A stretch of DNA of 14,924 bases, from the NCBI GenBank assembly GCA_029551925.1, contig JAKPEO010000069.1:1-14924 (forward strand), given 5' to 3'. A program made the position numbers and the translations under genes. Position 1 is the stretch's first letter; every line of letters begins with the position of its first letter. Shown in pieces: positions 1 through 6,967 of the stretch. Under the pieces are notes generated by a model. The model had not been told where the DNA came from. It saw nothing but the letters and a program-made list of their open reading frames with translations, and searched no databases. Source of the DNA: a bacterium. Its GTDB lineage: Bacteria; JAGOBX01.

Positions 1-228
1 GGTGTTATTTCAGATTTTAATTTTAAAAAAGATGATGAAAAAAAAAACGCGGAGGCATTATTGATTTCTATACTGAATCAGAAGATAGAAAAAAAACCGT
101 GTTTGTGTATTAGTGGGAATGAAAAAGGAGCAGGGAAATCCATGCTGGGTAGTATTCTTTCTATATTACCAAAAACCCAAATTAAAAAGCTTAAAAAAGG
201 AAAAAAAAAAGCGCTAATAAAATTATAA
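1..228 (+). CDS. 3' end of a gene with a P-loop-like motif (partial)
   Basis: The frame is open from base 1 to a TAA at 226-228, so the start lies outside the window; 75 residues are visible. The centre reads CLCISGNEKGAGKSMLGSIL (about residues 34-53): a hydrophobic strand, then a glycine-rich loop ending in GKS and a helix. This resembles the Walker A loop of the primase/helicase-type NTPases carried by phages and integrative elements, although the usual first glycine of GxxxxGKS is one place off. Only about 28 residues follow the loop, ending in a lysine-rich tail next to a run of ten A (201-210). A working NTPase would need Walker B and sensor motifs after it, so this copy looks truncated, either by an early stop or by a frameshift in the A run. 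Context (an integrase downstream) suggests element replication or mobilisation. The reading frame is likely; the function is an inference. Confidence 0.45.
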   Translation, partial: GVISDFNFKKDDEKKNAEALLISILNQKIEKKPCLCISGNEKGAGKSMLGSILSILPKTQIKKLKKGKKKALIKL

Positions 229-283
229 AATTATAGGCGCGGTATATGTTGCAAGCAGAATTTAAAAAAAATGGGGGGAAGAA

Positions 284-399
284 ATGGAAAAAAATAGATG
301 GCGTGGCGGATAAAAGTTAAATCTGAACTTAATCGCAAGCCGATTTATAGTTATTATAAATTTGCGGTTGGATATTATTTTATTTTAAAAAATTTTTAA
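284..399 (+). pseudogene. small ORF apparently broken by a 5-bp tandem duplication
   Basis: A purine-rich ribosome-binding site (GGGGGGAAG, 273-281) precedes ATG at 284, but that frame stops after nine codons (MEKNRWRGG). Inside it is a perfect tandem duplication, TGGCG TGGCG (299-308). Removing one copy joins the start to a long downstream frame ending at TAA 397-399 and gives a 36-residue basic, tyrosine-rich peptide: MEKNRWRIKVKSELNRKPIY then 16 more residues. As it stands, the downstream frame can only start at ATG 298, which lacks a well-placed ribosome-binding site. It lies directly upstream of the gene starting at 413. This may be a decayed small protein or chance; the peptide is too short to recognise. 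Confidence 0.25.
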
Positions 400-412
400 A
401 GAGGTAAAAAAG

Positions 413-844
413 ATGAATAAAATTAAGAACGAAGATATTTTAAAAAATGTTATGAACAAAAATGTTCAAGATAAATTGGAAGAAATGGGATTTAGTTGTT
501 GTGGAGCTAAATCAAAAATTCACTCAAAAGAAATCCTTATTAAAATGCCGTTAAATAGAACTAATAAGGGACTTGTTTGCAGGGGTAAATATCTTTGCGT
601 TGGATTTTCAAATATATCGTGCGGCAGAAATTGTTTATATCGCGCGTATGCGATTGAAATTGAGCCCACGAGTTATGAGAAAAAATTTATAAACTCGGCA
701 TTATGTCCTGTTGCTTTACAAAATTTCCCGAAATTTCCAGAAAATATTAAAGAATATATTACAAAATTGAGAAAAGAGGGATATATTTTTATTGATGAAA
801 ATGAGGGAATAAATGAACCCGAGCATGTAAAAAGCGTAAATTAA
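413..844 (+). CDS. hypothetical cysteine-rich protein of the mobile element
   Basis: I do not recognise this 143-residue protein. The start is supported by AGAGG at 400-404, eight bases before the ATG. It is predicted to be soluble, with no signal peptide or membrane segment. An N-terminal helical, Lys/Asn-rich stretch (1-25) is followed by a region with seven cysteines (C29, C30, C56, C62, C70, C74, C98), including CxxxC at 70-74, and a helical C-terminus (about 108-125) ending in an acidic tail. The number and spacing of cysteines suggest metal binding or disulfides, but no named zinc-finger pattern fits. It sits between the remnant ORFs and the integrase, on the same strand, and has its own hairpin terminator, so it is probably a cargo or accessory gene of the integrated element. 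Confidence 0.75.
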   Translation: MNKIKNEDILKNVMNKNVQDKLEEMGFSCCGAKSKIHSKEILIKMPLNRTNKGLVCRGKYLCVGFSNISCGRNCLYRAYAIEIEPTSYEKKFINSALCPVALQNFPKFPENIKEYITKLRKEGYIFIDENEGINEPEHVKSVN

Positions 845-858
845 AGTATTGTATTCAG

Positions 859-895
859 CGCCGCTATAAAAATATAACGCCGCTATAAAAATATA
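859..895 (+). repeat. tandem direct repeat, 18-bp unit
   Basis: CGCCGCTATAAAAATATA occurs twice in a row (859-876 and 878-895), separated by one base. The first 10 bases of either copy can pair with TATAGCGGCG at 892-901, so the repeat gives two alternative stems that share one arm, just after the stop codon at 844. Confidence 0.8.
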
Positions 896-906
896 GCGGC
901 GTGTTT
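878..906 (+). terminator. hairpin terminator after the 413-844 gene
   Basis: A perfect 10-bp stem, CGCCGCTATA (878-887) with TATAGCGGCG (892-901) and an AAAA loop, is followed by TGTTTT. It begins 33 bases after the stop codon of the cysteine-rich protein gene. The T tract is short, so termination may be partial. The stem is nearly symmetric and could also act on the opposite strand. Confidence 0.65.
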
Positions 907-955
907 TAAATTTGTAAATTAACCTATAATTTTATATGACTGAACTGTGGAAAAG

Positions 956-1044
956 ATTGACAAAAAATCGCAAATACTTTTGATGTGAAGATTGACAAAA
1001 AATGTCAATAAAATTTTGGATATGGTTTTGATATAAAATGTCAA
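956..1044 (+). promoter_or_regulatory. repeated TTGACA/TGTCAA boxes upstream of the integrase
   Basis: ATTGACA occurs at 956-962 and 991-997. The second copy forms a perfect inverted repeat with TGTCAAT at 1003-1009 (5-base centre), and a further TGTCAA lies at 1039-1044. All are within 112 bases upstream of the integrase start. They could be an operator for an element repressor, or arm-type sites for the integrase or an excisionase. TTGACA also matches a -35 box, but I found no convincing -10 at 16-18 bases, so a promoter is not claimed. Confidence 0.35.
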
Positions 1045-1067
1045 AATAATTGTGATTAGCGAAAAAA

Positions 1068-2369
1068 ATGATTGAAGAAAAAAACGAAGATGTAAAAAAT
1101 CATAGCGAAGTTTTCGCGCAAAATAACTTGACTTACTCGCAGGCATTAAATAATCTGTTGACATGTAAGACAACGGTTGGGGAGCGTGTTGTGAATGATG
1201 TCACTTATAAGGTCTATCGTTGGCGAGATGATAGTCGTAAATTTCCGTTACATTTTTTCCAAGCGTATATCAATATTTCGGGAAAAATAATTAGAAAAAA
1301 TTTTGCCGAAATAAATTCAAACAAAAAAGGAGGTGGAGCAGAGGCGCTGGCTTGGCGTCATATTTTTGATATTATTGATAGATATAATAAGGGCGAATCT
1401 TTTGATTTGCTTATTAAACCTGAAATAACTTTTAAGGAATGGGTCAGTCAATATAAAGACGAATATTTAGAATCCTGTAAAAATTCCCGAGTAAATATTT
1501 CTGAAAGGACAGGAAGAATAAATAGGGTTTGTGAATATTTCGGCGAAATTTTGATTAAAGATATTACATCTATGACTATTGCAAATTATTTTAAAAAGCG
1601 TAAAGAAGAAGTATCAATAAAATCTGTTATGAATGATTTCGCGGTATTTTGTAAGATAATGAAAAATGCTTTATATAAAAAATATATTACAATAAACCCG
1701 TGTGAAGAATTTAAAGAAACACTGCTTAAAAATTTAAGTAAAGATAATGGGAACGTAAATGAACGAAAGAAACAGCGCAGACCAATAGTTGAAATTGAAA
1801 ATTTTTTTTCGTTCATTTGGGATATAAAAGAATTGCGGGATTTATCGTTGCTTATGTTTTATACAGGATTACGAGACAGCGATGTTATATATTTGAAACG
1901 AGAAAATTTAAAACAGAAAGAAGGAATATGGTATTTTGATTTACGCGAAGGCAAAACTGCAAAGGATATTATTATTCCTGTTCATTCGGCTTTGTTTGAT
2001 AATAAAGTTATTTCAGATAGTGAGTATATTTTTGATTATGCGTATGAGAGAGGAAACGCTGTTTCCAGACTTGGAAAACTTTTGAAAAAAATCCTTCGTG
2101 AAAAAAATCTAAACACTGATATTACTTTATATTGTTTCAGACATACTTTCCGCGATATGCTTGAACGCTTAGAAGTTGATGAAAGAATTATTGAAAGATT
2201 AATGGGTAAACTTCCGAAAAGCAGTATTAAGCATTATACGCATCGGAATTTAGTAGGGATGAAAGAAGCAGTAGAAAAACTGCCGAAATTTAATTCTTTC
2301 ATACTTCTTTCATACCAAGCAAAAACGGCAGGTTCAGAAAGTATGCTAAAAACCGCTGTATATGTTTGA
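1068..2369 (+). CDS. tyrosine recombinase / integrase
   Basis: This 433-residue protein is a phage- or ICE-type integrase that cuts and rejoins DNA at attachment sites through a covalent tyrosine. About residues 45-108 look like an AP2-like arm-binding domain (beta strands, then a helix). About 120-212 is the SAM-like core-binding domain. The catalytic domain runs from about 238 to 403. Visible catalytic residues are R269 in TGLRDSD, K296 in the beta turn EGKTAKD, R358 in YCFRHTF, and Y390 in KHYTH. Two usual histidines are replaced: the first of the HxxR box is Y355, and the His/Trp box position is K381 in LMGK; both substitutions are seen in known integrases. ATG 1068 is the first start after an in-frame stop at 1053, with no clear ribosome-binding site. 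The gene ends 17 bases from the tRNA-fMet 3' end, which marks that tRNA as the integration target. Confidence 0.94.
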   Translation: MIEEKNEDVKNHSEVFAQNNLTYSQALNNLLTCKTTVGERVVNDVTYKVYRWRDDSRKFPLHFFQAYINISGKIIRKNFAEINSNKKGGGAEALAWRHIFDIIDRYNKGESFDLLIKPEITFKEWVSQYKDEYLESCKNSRVNISERTGRINRVCEYFGEILIKDITSMTIANYFKKRKEEVSIKSVMNDFAVFCKIMKNALYKKYITINPCEEFKETLLKNLSKDNGNVNERKKQRRPIVEIENFFSFIWDIKELRDLSLLMFYTGLRDSDVIYLKRENLKQKEGIWYFDLREGKTAKDIIIPVHSALFDNKVISDSEYIFDYAYERGNAVSRLGKLLKKILREKNLNTDITLYCFRHTFRDMLERLEVDERIIERLMGKLPKSSIKHYTHRNLVGMKEAVEKLPKFNSFILLSYQAKTAGSESMLKTAVYV

Positions 2370-2386
2370 TAACAAAGGGATTAAAG

Positions 2387-2463
<77 letters not shown>

Positions 2464-2476
2464 ATATATATTTTTT

Positions 2477-2917
2477 TTAACCGCGTTTTGCTTCAAGGGA
2501 TTTTTTTATATCTAATCTTTTTTCATCACTATCTTTTAAAAATACCTTCATTCTTTCTTCAAAAGAAGCATCTTCAGATATTTTCTTTCCGCCTATCTGC
2601 CAATTATTAACAGTATGCCAAGCAATTTTAGGATTAAACTGATACGGTTTTGTCGGTTTCTTTTTATTTTCACGCACAACTTTTTTCTTTTCTAATTCTT
2701 GATTCAATGACAAACTAAATTTTCCATCTTCTTTTATTTCTTCAATTTTAACTTTAACAATATCACCGACTCTCAGCAGTCCGGATATTTTTCTATATTT
2801 GCCAAGTTTATTGTTATGCAATAATCCTGTTTTGTCATCAATTGTAATAATAGCGCCGTAATTCAATATTCTGGCTACTTTTCCTTCTACTTCTTTTCCT
2901 ATTTCATAATTACTCAT
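2477..2917 (-). CDS. S1-domain RNA-binding protein (YugI/YabR-like)
   Basis: This 146-residue protein starts with one S1 (OB-fold) domain, about residues 5-72, with the usual features: GKEVEGKVARILNYGAIITI, then GLLHNNKL, then VGDIVKVKIEEI. A basic linker follows (76-92). The C-terminal tail SFEERMKVFLKDSDEKRLDI ... KRG is the pattern seen in small S1 proteins of the general stress protein 13 / YugI / YabR group. Those proteins bind RNA or the 30S ribosome and tune translation or mRNA stability; the role here is inferred from the family. The start is backed by AGGAAGG (2930-2936) 12 bases upstream, and a sigma70-like promoter lies further up. The next feature on the same strand is tRNA-fMet. 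Confidence 0.88.
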   Translation of the reverse strand: MSNYEIGKEVEGKVARILNYGAIITIDDKTGLLHNNKLGKYRKISGLLRVGDIVKVKIEEIKEDGKFSLSLNQELEKKKVVRENKKKPTKPYQFNPKIAWHTVNNWQIGGKKISEDASFEERMKVFLKDSDEKRLDIKKSLEAKRG

Positions 2918-2968
2918 ATCAATTTTTTACCTTCCTAATTTTTTTACAATTAATTTTTTAGAAAGCAC

Positions 2969-2996
2969 ATTTTACTAAACAAAAAAAAAATGTCAA
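2969..2996 (-). promoter_or_regulatory. sigma70-type promoter of the S1-domain gene
   Basis: On the - strand: TTGACA (2991-2996), 16 bases, then TAAAAT (2969-2974), about 50 bases before the ATG. Upstream are long A and T runs (about 2998-3024) that could act as an UP element. The order promoter, AGGAAGG, ATG supports a dedicated transcript. Confidence 0.65.
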
Positions 2997-3130
2997 GTTT
3001 TTTTTATTTTTTTTATAAAAAAAAGCGCAGTCATAAATTGTCTCAAAAAAAATTGAATGATATTAATCATAAACAAGAAATATGTGATTGCAGTGTTGAT
3101 ATAAAAATTTTGGAATACAATTAAGAAAAA

Positions 3131-4090
3131 CTAAAATTTAATTTTTTTAGGCGAACTGATTTTAAAGCGATAGATTAATGCGAATCTATGTGTTCCGCCG
3201 AGTTCGCCAAATGGCAGGTAGGCATAATCAAACTGCCACTTTTCAAAATTTGCTCCGAATCCCGTGGATAATCCTTTACCAATATCAGTTTCAGAATTAT
3301 AGCCGGCGCGGACTACAAGATTATGATAGCATTTCCATTCAACACCGAGATTAACAAACACATCAGAAAAATTAGATTTACCTATATCTAATCCAACAAC
3401 GAGCAAATCTTCAAGATATGAATAAGCTGCACCGATTTTATATACTTGCGGCAGACTAAAAGATTCTTTAACATATTTTATTTTAGTGCCGATATTTTGT
3501 ATAACTGCGCCAAATTTTAATTCTTCAATTTTTGATTGATAAATTACGCCAGCATCAATAGCTGCGGCATCAGCTTTGATCCCGTCATAATTGCTATTTA
3601 TATATTTTATTGTGCCGCCGATTCCAATTTTCGGCGCTAATACTAATGACGAAGTAAAGGTCAGCGCTCTATCAACGGCTTTTGGATCTGATATTTTATT
3701 GCCGACAGCATCAAAACCAGTAAATGACCCGTAATCAAAATTTAATAAACCGATTGCTATCCCAGATTTTTCATTAACAGTTTGAGCATAGCCGAGATAA
3801 TTAAAATTAATATCAGTTAGCCATTTAGTATGAATGAATTGAAATTCCGGAGATTTCAAATTCAGCAATGCCACAGCAGGATTGCTATAAGAAGCATTTA
3901 TTGATTCCGGGATGACGGCATAAACATTGCCCATTGCCATAGTGCGCGGTGAGCCAGCTAATTTCAAAAACATTGCGCTTTTTGTTCCGGCATATTTTGA
4001 CGCTGCAAATATTTTTTGAGAATAAATATTAACCGCAAAAAATAAAATTATAAAAATAACTAAAAATTTTATTAAAATATTTTTTTTCAT
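3131..4090 (-). CDS. PorV/PorQ-like outer-membrane beta-barrel protein
   Basis: This 319-residue protein has a signal peptide (Lys-rich start, hydrophobic 8-22, likely cleavage after IFA at 27-29). Residues 39-59, AMFLKLAGSPRTMAMGNVYA and on, followed by SYSNPA near 68, are the hallmark N-terminal region of the PorV/PorQ (UPF0164, FadL-like) family. The rest alternates amphipathic strands and turns as in a beta-barrel and ends in aromatic strands (HRFALIYRF). In Bacteroidota PorV takes T9SS cargo carrying a C-terminal domain from the translocon to surface attachment. Relatives in other phyla are less well studied. Here it directly follows a gene whose product has a T9SS-like sorting domain (20-base gap), which supports a cargo-partner role. 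There is no clear Shine-Dalgarno; the gap is filled by a palindrome. Confidence 0.85.
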   Translation of the reverse strand: MKKNILIKFLVIFIILFFAVNIYSQKIFAASKYAGTKSAMFLKLAGSPRTMAMGNVYAVIPESINASYSNPAVALLNLKSPEFQFIHTKWLTDINFNYLGYAQTVNEKSGIAIGLLNFDYGSFTGFDAVGNKISDPKAVDRALTFTSSLVLAPKIGIGGTIKYINSNYDGIKADAAAIDAGVIYQSKIEELKFGAVIQNIGTKIKYVKESFSLPQVYKIGAAYSYLEDLLVVGLDIGKSNFSDVFVNLGVEWKCYHNLVVRAGYNSETDIGKGLSTGFGANFEKWQFDYAYLPFGELGGTHRFALIYRFKISSPKKIKF

Positions 4091-4095
4091 TTTTT

Positions 4096-4107
4096 TATCA
4101 TATGATA
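4096..4107. repeat. 12-bp perfect palindrome between the 884-residue and PorV-like genes
   Basis: TATCATATGATA fills most of the 20-base gap (4091-4110), where a ribosome-binding site would be expected. It may be an operator or an mRNA element, or chance in AT-rich DNA. Confidence 0.4.
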
Positions 4108-4110
4108 TTT

Positions 4111-6765
4111 TTATTTAATAATCAACAATTTTCCTGTATTTTTCAATGTACGATATTCAATTAAATAAATATATATGCCGCTTGCAAGCGGTTTATTATG
4201 CTGATTAACAACATTCCAGATAATTCTATATTGATTAGCATCAGCAGTAGTTTCATATACAAGTTGACCAGTAATAGTAAATATTCTTAATCTTGACCCC
4301 GGATTGACATTATCAAATATTATCTGCGTGTGCGTCGGGTCTGAATTAGGTTTAAATGGATTTGGATAAACTTTTAAATTATTGATAATATCGCTTAATG
4401 AATAGGATTTCCCTGCAATCATAAAAGTAGAAAAATGATTGACTTTTGTGCGAACAACCTTATTAGTAGTATCGACTACTGTAAATGGTATAACATCCCA
4501 ACTATTGGTAATTTCATTTAGATACAAGAAATCTATTGTATTTGCATTTACGCCGGTAGTAGTCAAAGTTTTAGTAAAATCAACAATTAAATCATTATCA
4601 TCATCAGGATAACTAATAAATAAATGCACAAAATTATTGCCGAAATTAGTTATCTTTTCTCCGTTGCGTTTAGTTATTTCAAATTGTTTAATAGTAGATA
4701 ATCTACCGCCAGATAAAGTATTGAATGTCTTGTAATCAGTAGAATTTTCGAGTTTGATATTCGCTTGATTTTTCTTATTATTCAACACAGCGTCAAAATC
4801 AGGTTCTGGCGTGATTGATACTAAAACTTCAGTATCAGCGCTAATTTTTTCATAATAATAATATGGTATTGCTACAAGAGCAAACGAACTATCTTGAATA
4901 TCGCTGACAAATGCTTTTGGCGGCATTGTATCATTTTCGTCAAGCTTGAATATTAATAGTCCGTGATATTCTTTGCCGCTGAATGTAAATTTAAAGAGTT
5001 CCGGCATTATTCCAATTAACCCGCTAATAAAAAATTCTACTTTGCCGTTTTGCATAGTTTTTTGATGGGTATCAAATGAAATTTTAGCGTTCGGATTTGT
5101 CAATCTAATTGCGATTGTATTGCCGTCAAAACAATTTAAAATTTCGCCCTCTGCATTTTGTAGCGCTAATTCTAATGAATACAAGCCACTGTTATTTTTG
5201 ATATTAATTGCAATCTGTTTTATATCTGATAATTTAGAAATATTAGAAATTTCAAATCTGCTCGGCATTGAATCTCCGATATTCCCAACTCTATCTACTG
5301 GTTCGATAAAATAAACATAATCGGCGTCATATTGCGCATTATTATCAACAAAATTTTCAGTATAAACAACAGATTTTAAATATAAGCCATTAGGACTATA
5401 ACGATAGATATTATAATATGCAATATCGTCCGATAGTTTCTGCCAATTCAGATATATTACAGGATTGTAATTATTTCTAACATCAACATATTTTGTGATT
5501 AGCGCATTATTTATCGCTGCTGGCTTTTCTAAATCGCAATAAACAGCAATTGTATCATAATAATTATTTAATAATGAATTTTGCGGACGCGCTTCAATTA
5601 AATTCAAAATTCTTGAATCTGCTAATGAATTTAATGGTATCTGCGTCTGCCAGATATTCAAATGAGATACTTGCGCAGTTGCAAGATAATTACCATTCAT
5701 AAAAATATCTATATTTTCAAATACTTCCGAACAATAGCCCTGCAAATTAATAATTGCGGCATTAGTTTCGATAACGATTGCATTGATTGTCGGTTGATAA
5801 AAATATAAAGAAAATGGATTAGCAGTAGTATAATTAACATTAATAATCGAAGTATCGAATAATCTGCCAAAACTATCATATAATTTTGCTTCAATAACAT
5901 TTGAATAAGAATTGATATTAATCTGTTTTGACCAGACAGTAGAAGTATCGGTTATAGATATTTCCTGCTGTAATTGAGAATTAACAAAAATCTTGATATT
6001 ATCGCCTGAACGAGTAAATGCCGATGTACCAGAAACTACAAAATTTTGATTATGAACATTAGAATTATTCGTCGGCTGAGTGATAGTTATTTTAGGATAT
6101 TTTATAAGCACATTCGCTGTTTCGCCGTCGTCAATATCAGAAATTAGCGCGCTGCCGGCATATATCTGCGAATTATCGCCAATATATTGACCGACTGGCG
6201 CGCTATTAGTTTTAACAACGACAGAACAGCCGCCGGAGGACAAATTAACGGCTGCTGCGCTTATATTAATTACAATATTAAAAGTAAATTCCTCATCTGC
6301 CGCAAGATTAGTAATAATTGCCACAGTATCGCCTAATTTAATAGTATTATCAGCGTTGAATATAGCTGCATTCCAATCATTAAGAGTAAGATTATTCAGT
6401 GATGGTTCACTTAATTCAATAATTATTGTATCGGGCGCATTGGCGTTATTTACAAATTTATAAGTATAAACAATTGTATCGCCCGGACGAGCATATTGAA
6501 TATTAGACTGTATCGGATTAGCAGAGTAAGTATCAGTCCATTTCAAACCGTAAATAGCCGAAACATAGGTATCTGGATTATACAGCGAAGTATCAATTAC
6601 AGCAAAAACAAAATTTTCCGCGTTCAACTGCAGATTTTTGGCATTAATAAGAGTATTATAATTTACACCCGCAGCATTCACTTGCGTTTTGAAATTTACT
6701 TGTATTATCAGCGCTACAAAAATATAAATCACGCTGATGAATGTAATTTTTAATCTATCACTCAA
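4111..6765 (-). CDS. secreted Ig/FnIII protein with T9SS-like C-terminal sorting domain
   Basis: An 884-residue exported protein. A signal peptide spans about 1-31 (hydrophobic IYIFVALIIQV, cleavage near VNA). The N-terminal module (about 35-215) contains ARPGDTIVYTYKFVNNANAP, a DUF11-like strand pair, and is homologous to the first half of the 329-residue neighbour. Two Ig-like domains follow (about 225-410, with VVSGTSAF and AKLYDSFGRLFDT), then an FnIII domain (about 415-505, AYYNIYRYSPNG, YVYFIEPVDRVGN). A beta-rich region ends in VNHFSTFMIAG, a common pre-sorting motif. The last domain (about 797-884) is a clear T9SS type A-like domain: VYPNPFKP at 799, RIFTITGQLVYE, SGIYIYLIEY, GKLLIIK at the end. 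The protein is probably exported through the outer membrane with help from PorV encoded next. The first codon is TTG; no enzyme motif seen. Confidence 0.85.
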   Translation of the reverse strand: MSDRLKITFISVIYIFVALIIQVNFKTQVNAAGVNYNTLINAKNLQLNAENFVFAVIDTSLYNPDTYVSAIYGLKWTDTYSANPIQSNIQYARPGDTIVYTYKFVNNANAPDTIIIELSEPSLNNLTLNDWNAAIFNADNTIKLGDTVAIITNLAADEEFTFNIVINISAAAVNLSSGGCSVVVKTNSAPVGQYIGDNSQIYAGSALISDIDDGETANVLIKYPKITITQPTNNSNVHNQNFVVSGTSAFTRSGDNIKIFVNSQLQQEISITDTSTVWSKQININSYSNVIEAKLYDSFGRLFDTSIINVNYTTANPFSLYFYQPTINAIVIETNAAIINLQGYCSEVFENIDIFMNGNYLATAQVSHLNIWQTQIPLNSLADSRILNLIEARPQNSLLNNYYDTIAVYCDLEKPAAINNALITKYVDVRNNYNPVIYLNWQKLSDDIAYYNIYRYSPNGLYLKSVVYTENFVDNNAQYDADYVYFIEPVDRVGNIGDSMPSRFEISNISKLSDIKQIAINIKNNSGLYSLELALQNAEGEILNCFDGNTIAIRLTNPNAKISFDTHQKTMQNGKVEFFISGLIGIMPELFKFTFSGKEYHGLLIFKLDENDTMPPKAFVSDIQDSSFALVAIPYYYYEKISADTEVLVSITPEPDFDAVLNNKKNQANIKLENSTDYKTFNTLSGGRLSTIKQFEITKRNGEKITNFGNNFVHLFISYPDDDNDLIVDFTKTLTTTGVNANTIDFLYLNEITNSWDVIPFTVVDTTNKVVRTKVNHFSTFMIAGKSYSLSDIINNLKVYPNPFKPNSDPTHTQIIFDNVNPGSRLRIFTITGQLVYETTADANQYRIIWNVVNQHNKPLASGIYIYLIEYRTLKNTGKLLIIK

Positions 6766-6784
6766 AAAACTTCTAATAATTGCG

Positions 6785-6788
6785 CCTC
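6785..6788 (-). promoter_or_regulatory. possible ribosome-binding site that questions the start of the 884-residue gene
   Basis: GAGG on the - strand is 19 bases from the TTG used as start (6763-6765), which is too far for normal Shine-Dalgarno pairing. The only codons at good spacing are ATT at 6778-6780 and 6775-6777 (4 and 7 bases). The in-frame upstream stop is TAA at 6808-6810. Either TTG is used without a ribosome-binding site, or a rare ATT start adds four or five residues to the signal peptide. The mature protein is unaffected. Confidence 0.3.
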
Positions 6789-6793
6789 GTGAT

Positions 6794-6842
6794 TTGGTTT
6801 TTATAAATTATTCAAATCATCAAAATAACTATAAAAAACCAA
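6794..6842 (-). repeat. leader hairpin upstream of the 884-residue gene
   Basis: TTGGTTTTTATA (6794-6805) pairs with TATAAAAAACCAA (6830-6842) with one bulged A, enclosing a 24-base loop. In the - strand transcript this stem ends just before GAGG (6785-6788), so it could influence translation of the gene starting at 6765. Confidence 0.4.
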
Positions 6843-6872
6843 TAAACAAGTAATAATAAAAAATACTCTAAA

Positions 6873-6955
6873 ATTTTATTGATGTTTTATTAATGAAAAC
6901 CAAAGAATATGTTAAAAATAAAAAACTAATCAAACAAAAAAAACATCAATAAAAT
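6873..6955. repeat. 16-bp perfect inverted repeat, 51-base spacer
   Basis: ATTTTATTGATGTTTT at 6873-6888 is the exact reverse complement of 6940-6955. It starts 12 bases after the stop of the 329-residue gene on the - strand. No long T run follows the second arm, so it is not a standard intrinsic terminator. It may be an mRNA-stabilising stem or the footprint of a mobile or regulatory sequence. With the leader hairpin it explains most of the 202-base gap 6766-6967. Confidence 0.55.
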
Positions 6956-6967
6956 AATCAGCAAAAA

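Noticed and set aside
246-320. 24-codon + strand frame starting at ATG 246
   Set aside because: Short, without a ribosome-binding site, and overlapping the better-supported ORF that starts at 284.
859-901. CRISPR-like repeat
   Set aside because: Only two units with a 1-base spacer; it is a tandem duplication around a terminator.
956-1060. Integrase promoter using one of the TTGACA boxes as -35
   Set aside because: No acceptable -10 at 16-18 bases from either box.
919-1173. 84-residue open frame on the - strand
   Set aside because: It overlaps the integrase start and the TTGACA repeat region, is Phe/Ile/Lys-rich as expected for a shadow of AT-rich DNA, and shows no ribosome-binding site or recognisable domain.
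1586-1816. 76-residue open frame on the - strand inside the integrase
   Set aside because: It lies fully inside a well-supported gene whose catalytic motifs are in the other frame.
5120-5900. Small open frames on both strands inside the 884-residue gene
   Set aside because: Antisense or out-of-frame shadows of a gene with clear domains; no start signals.
6496-6753. 85-residue + strand frame opposite the signal peptide of the 884-residue protein
   Set aside because: No ribosome-binding site or family match; composition is typical of an antisense shadow.
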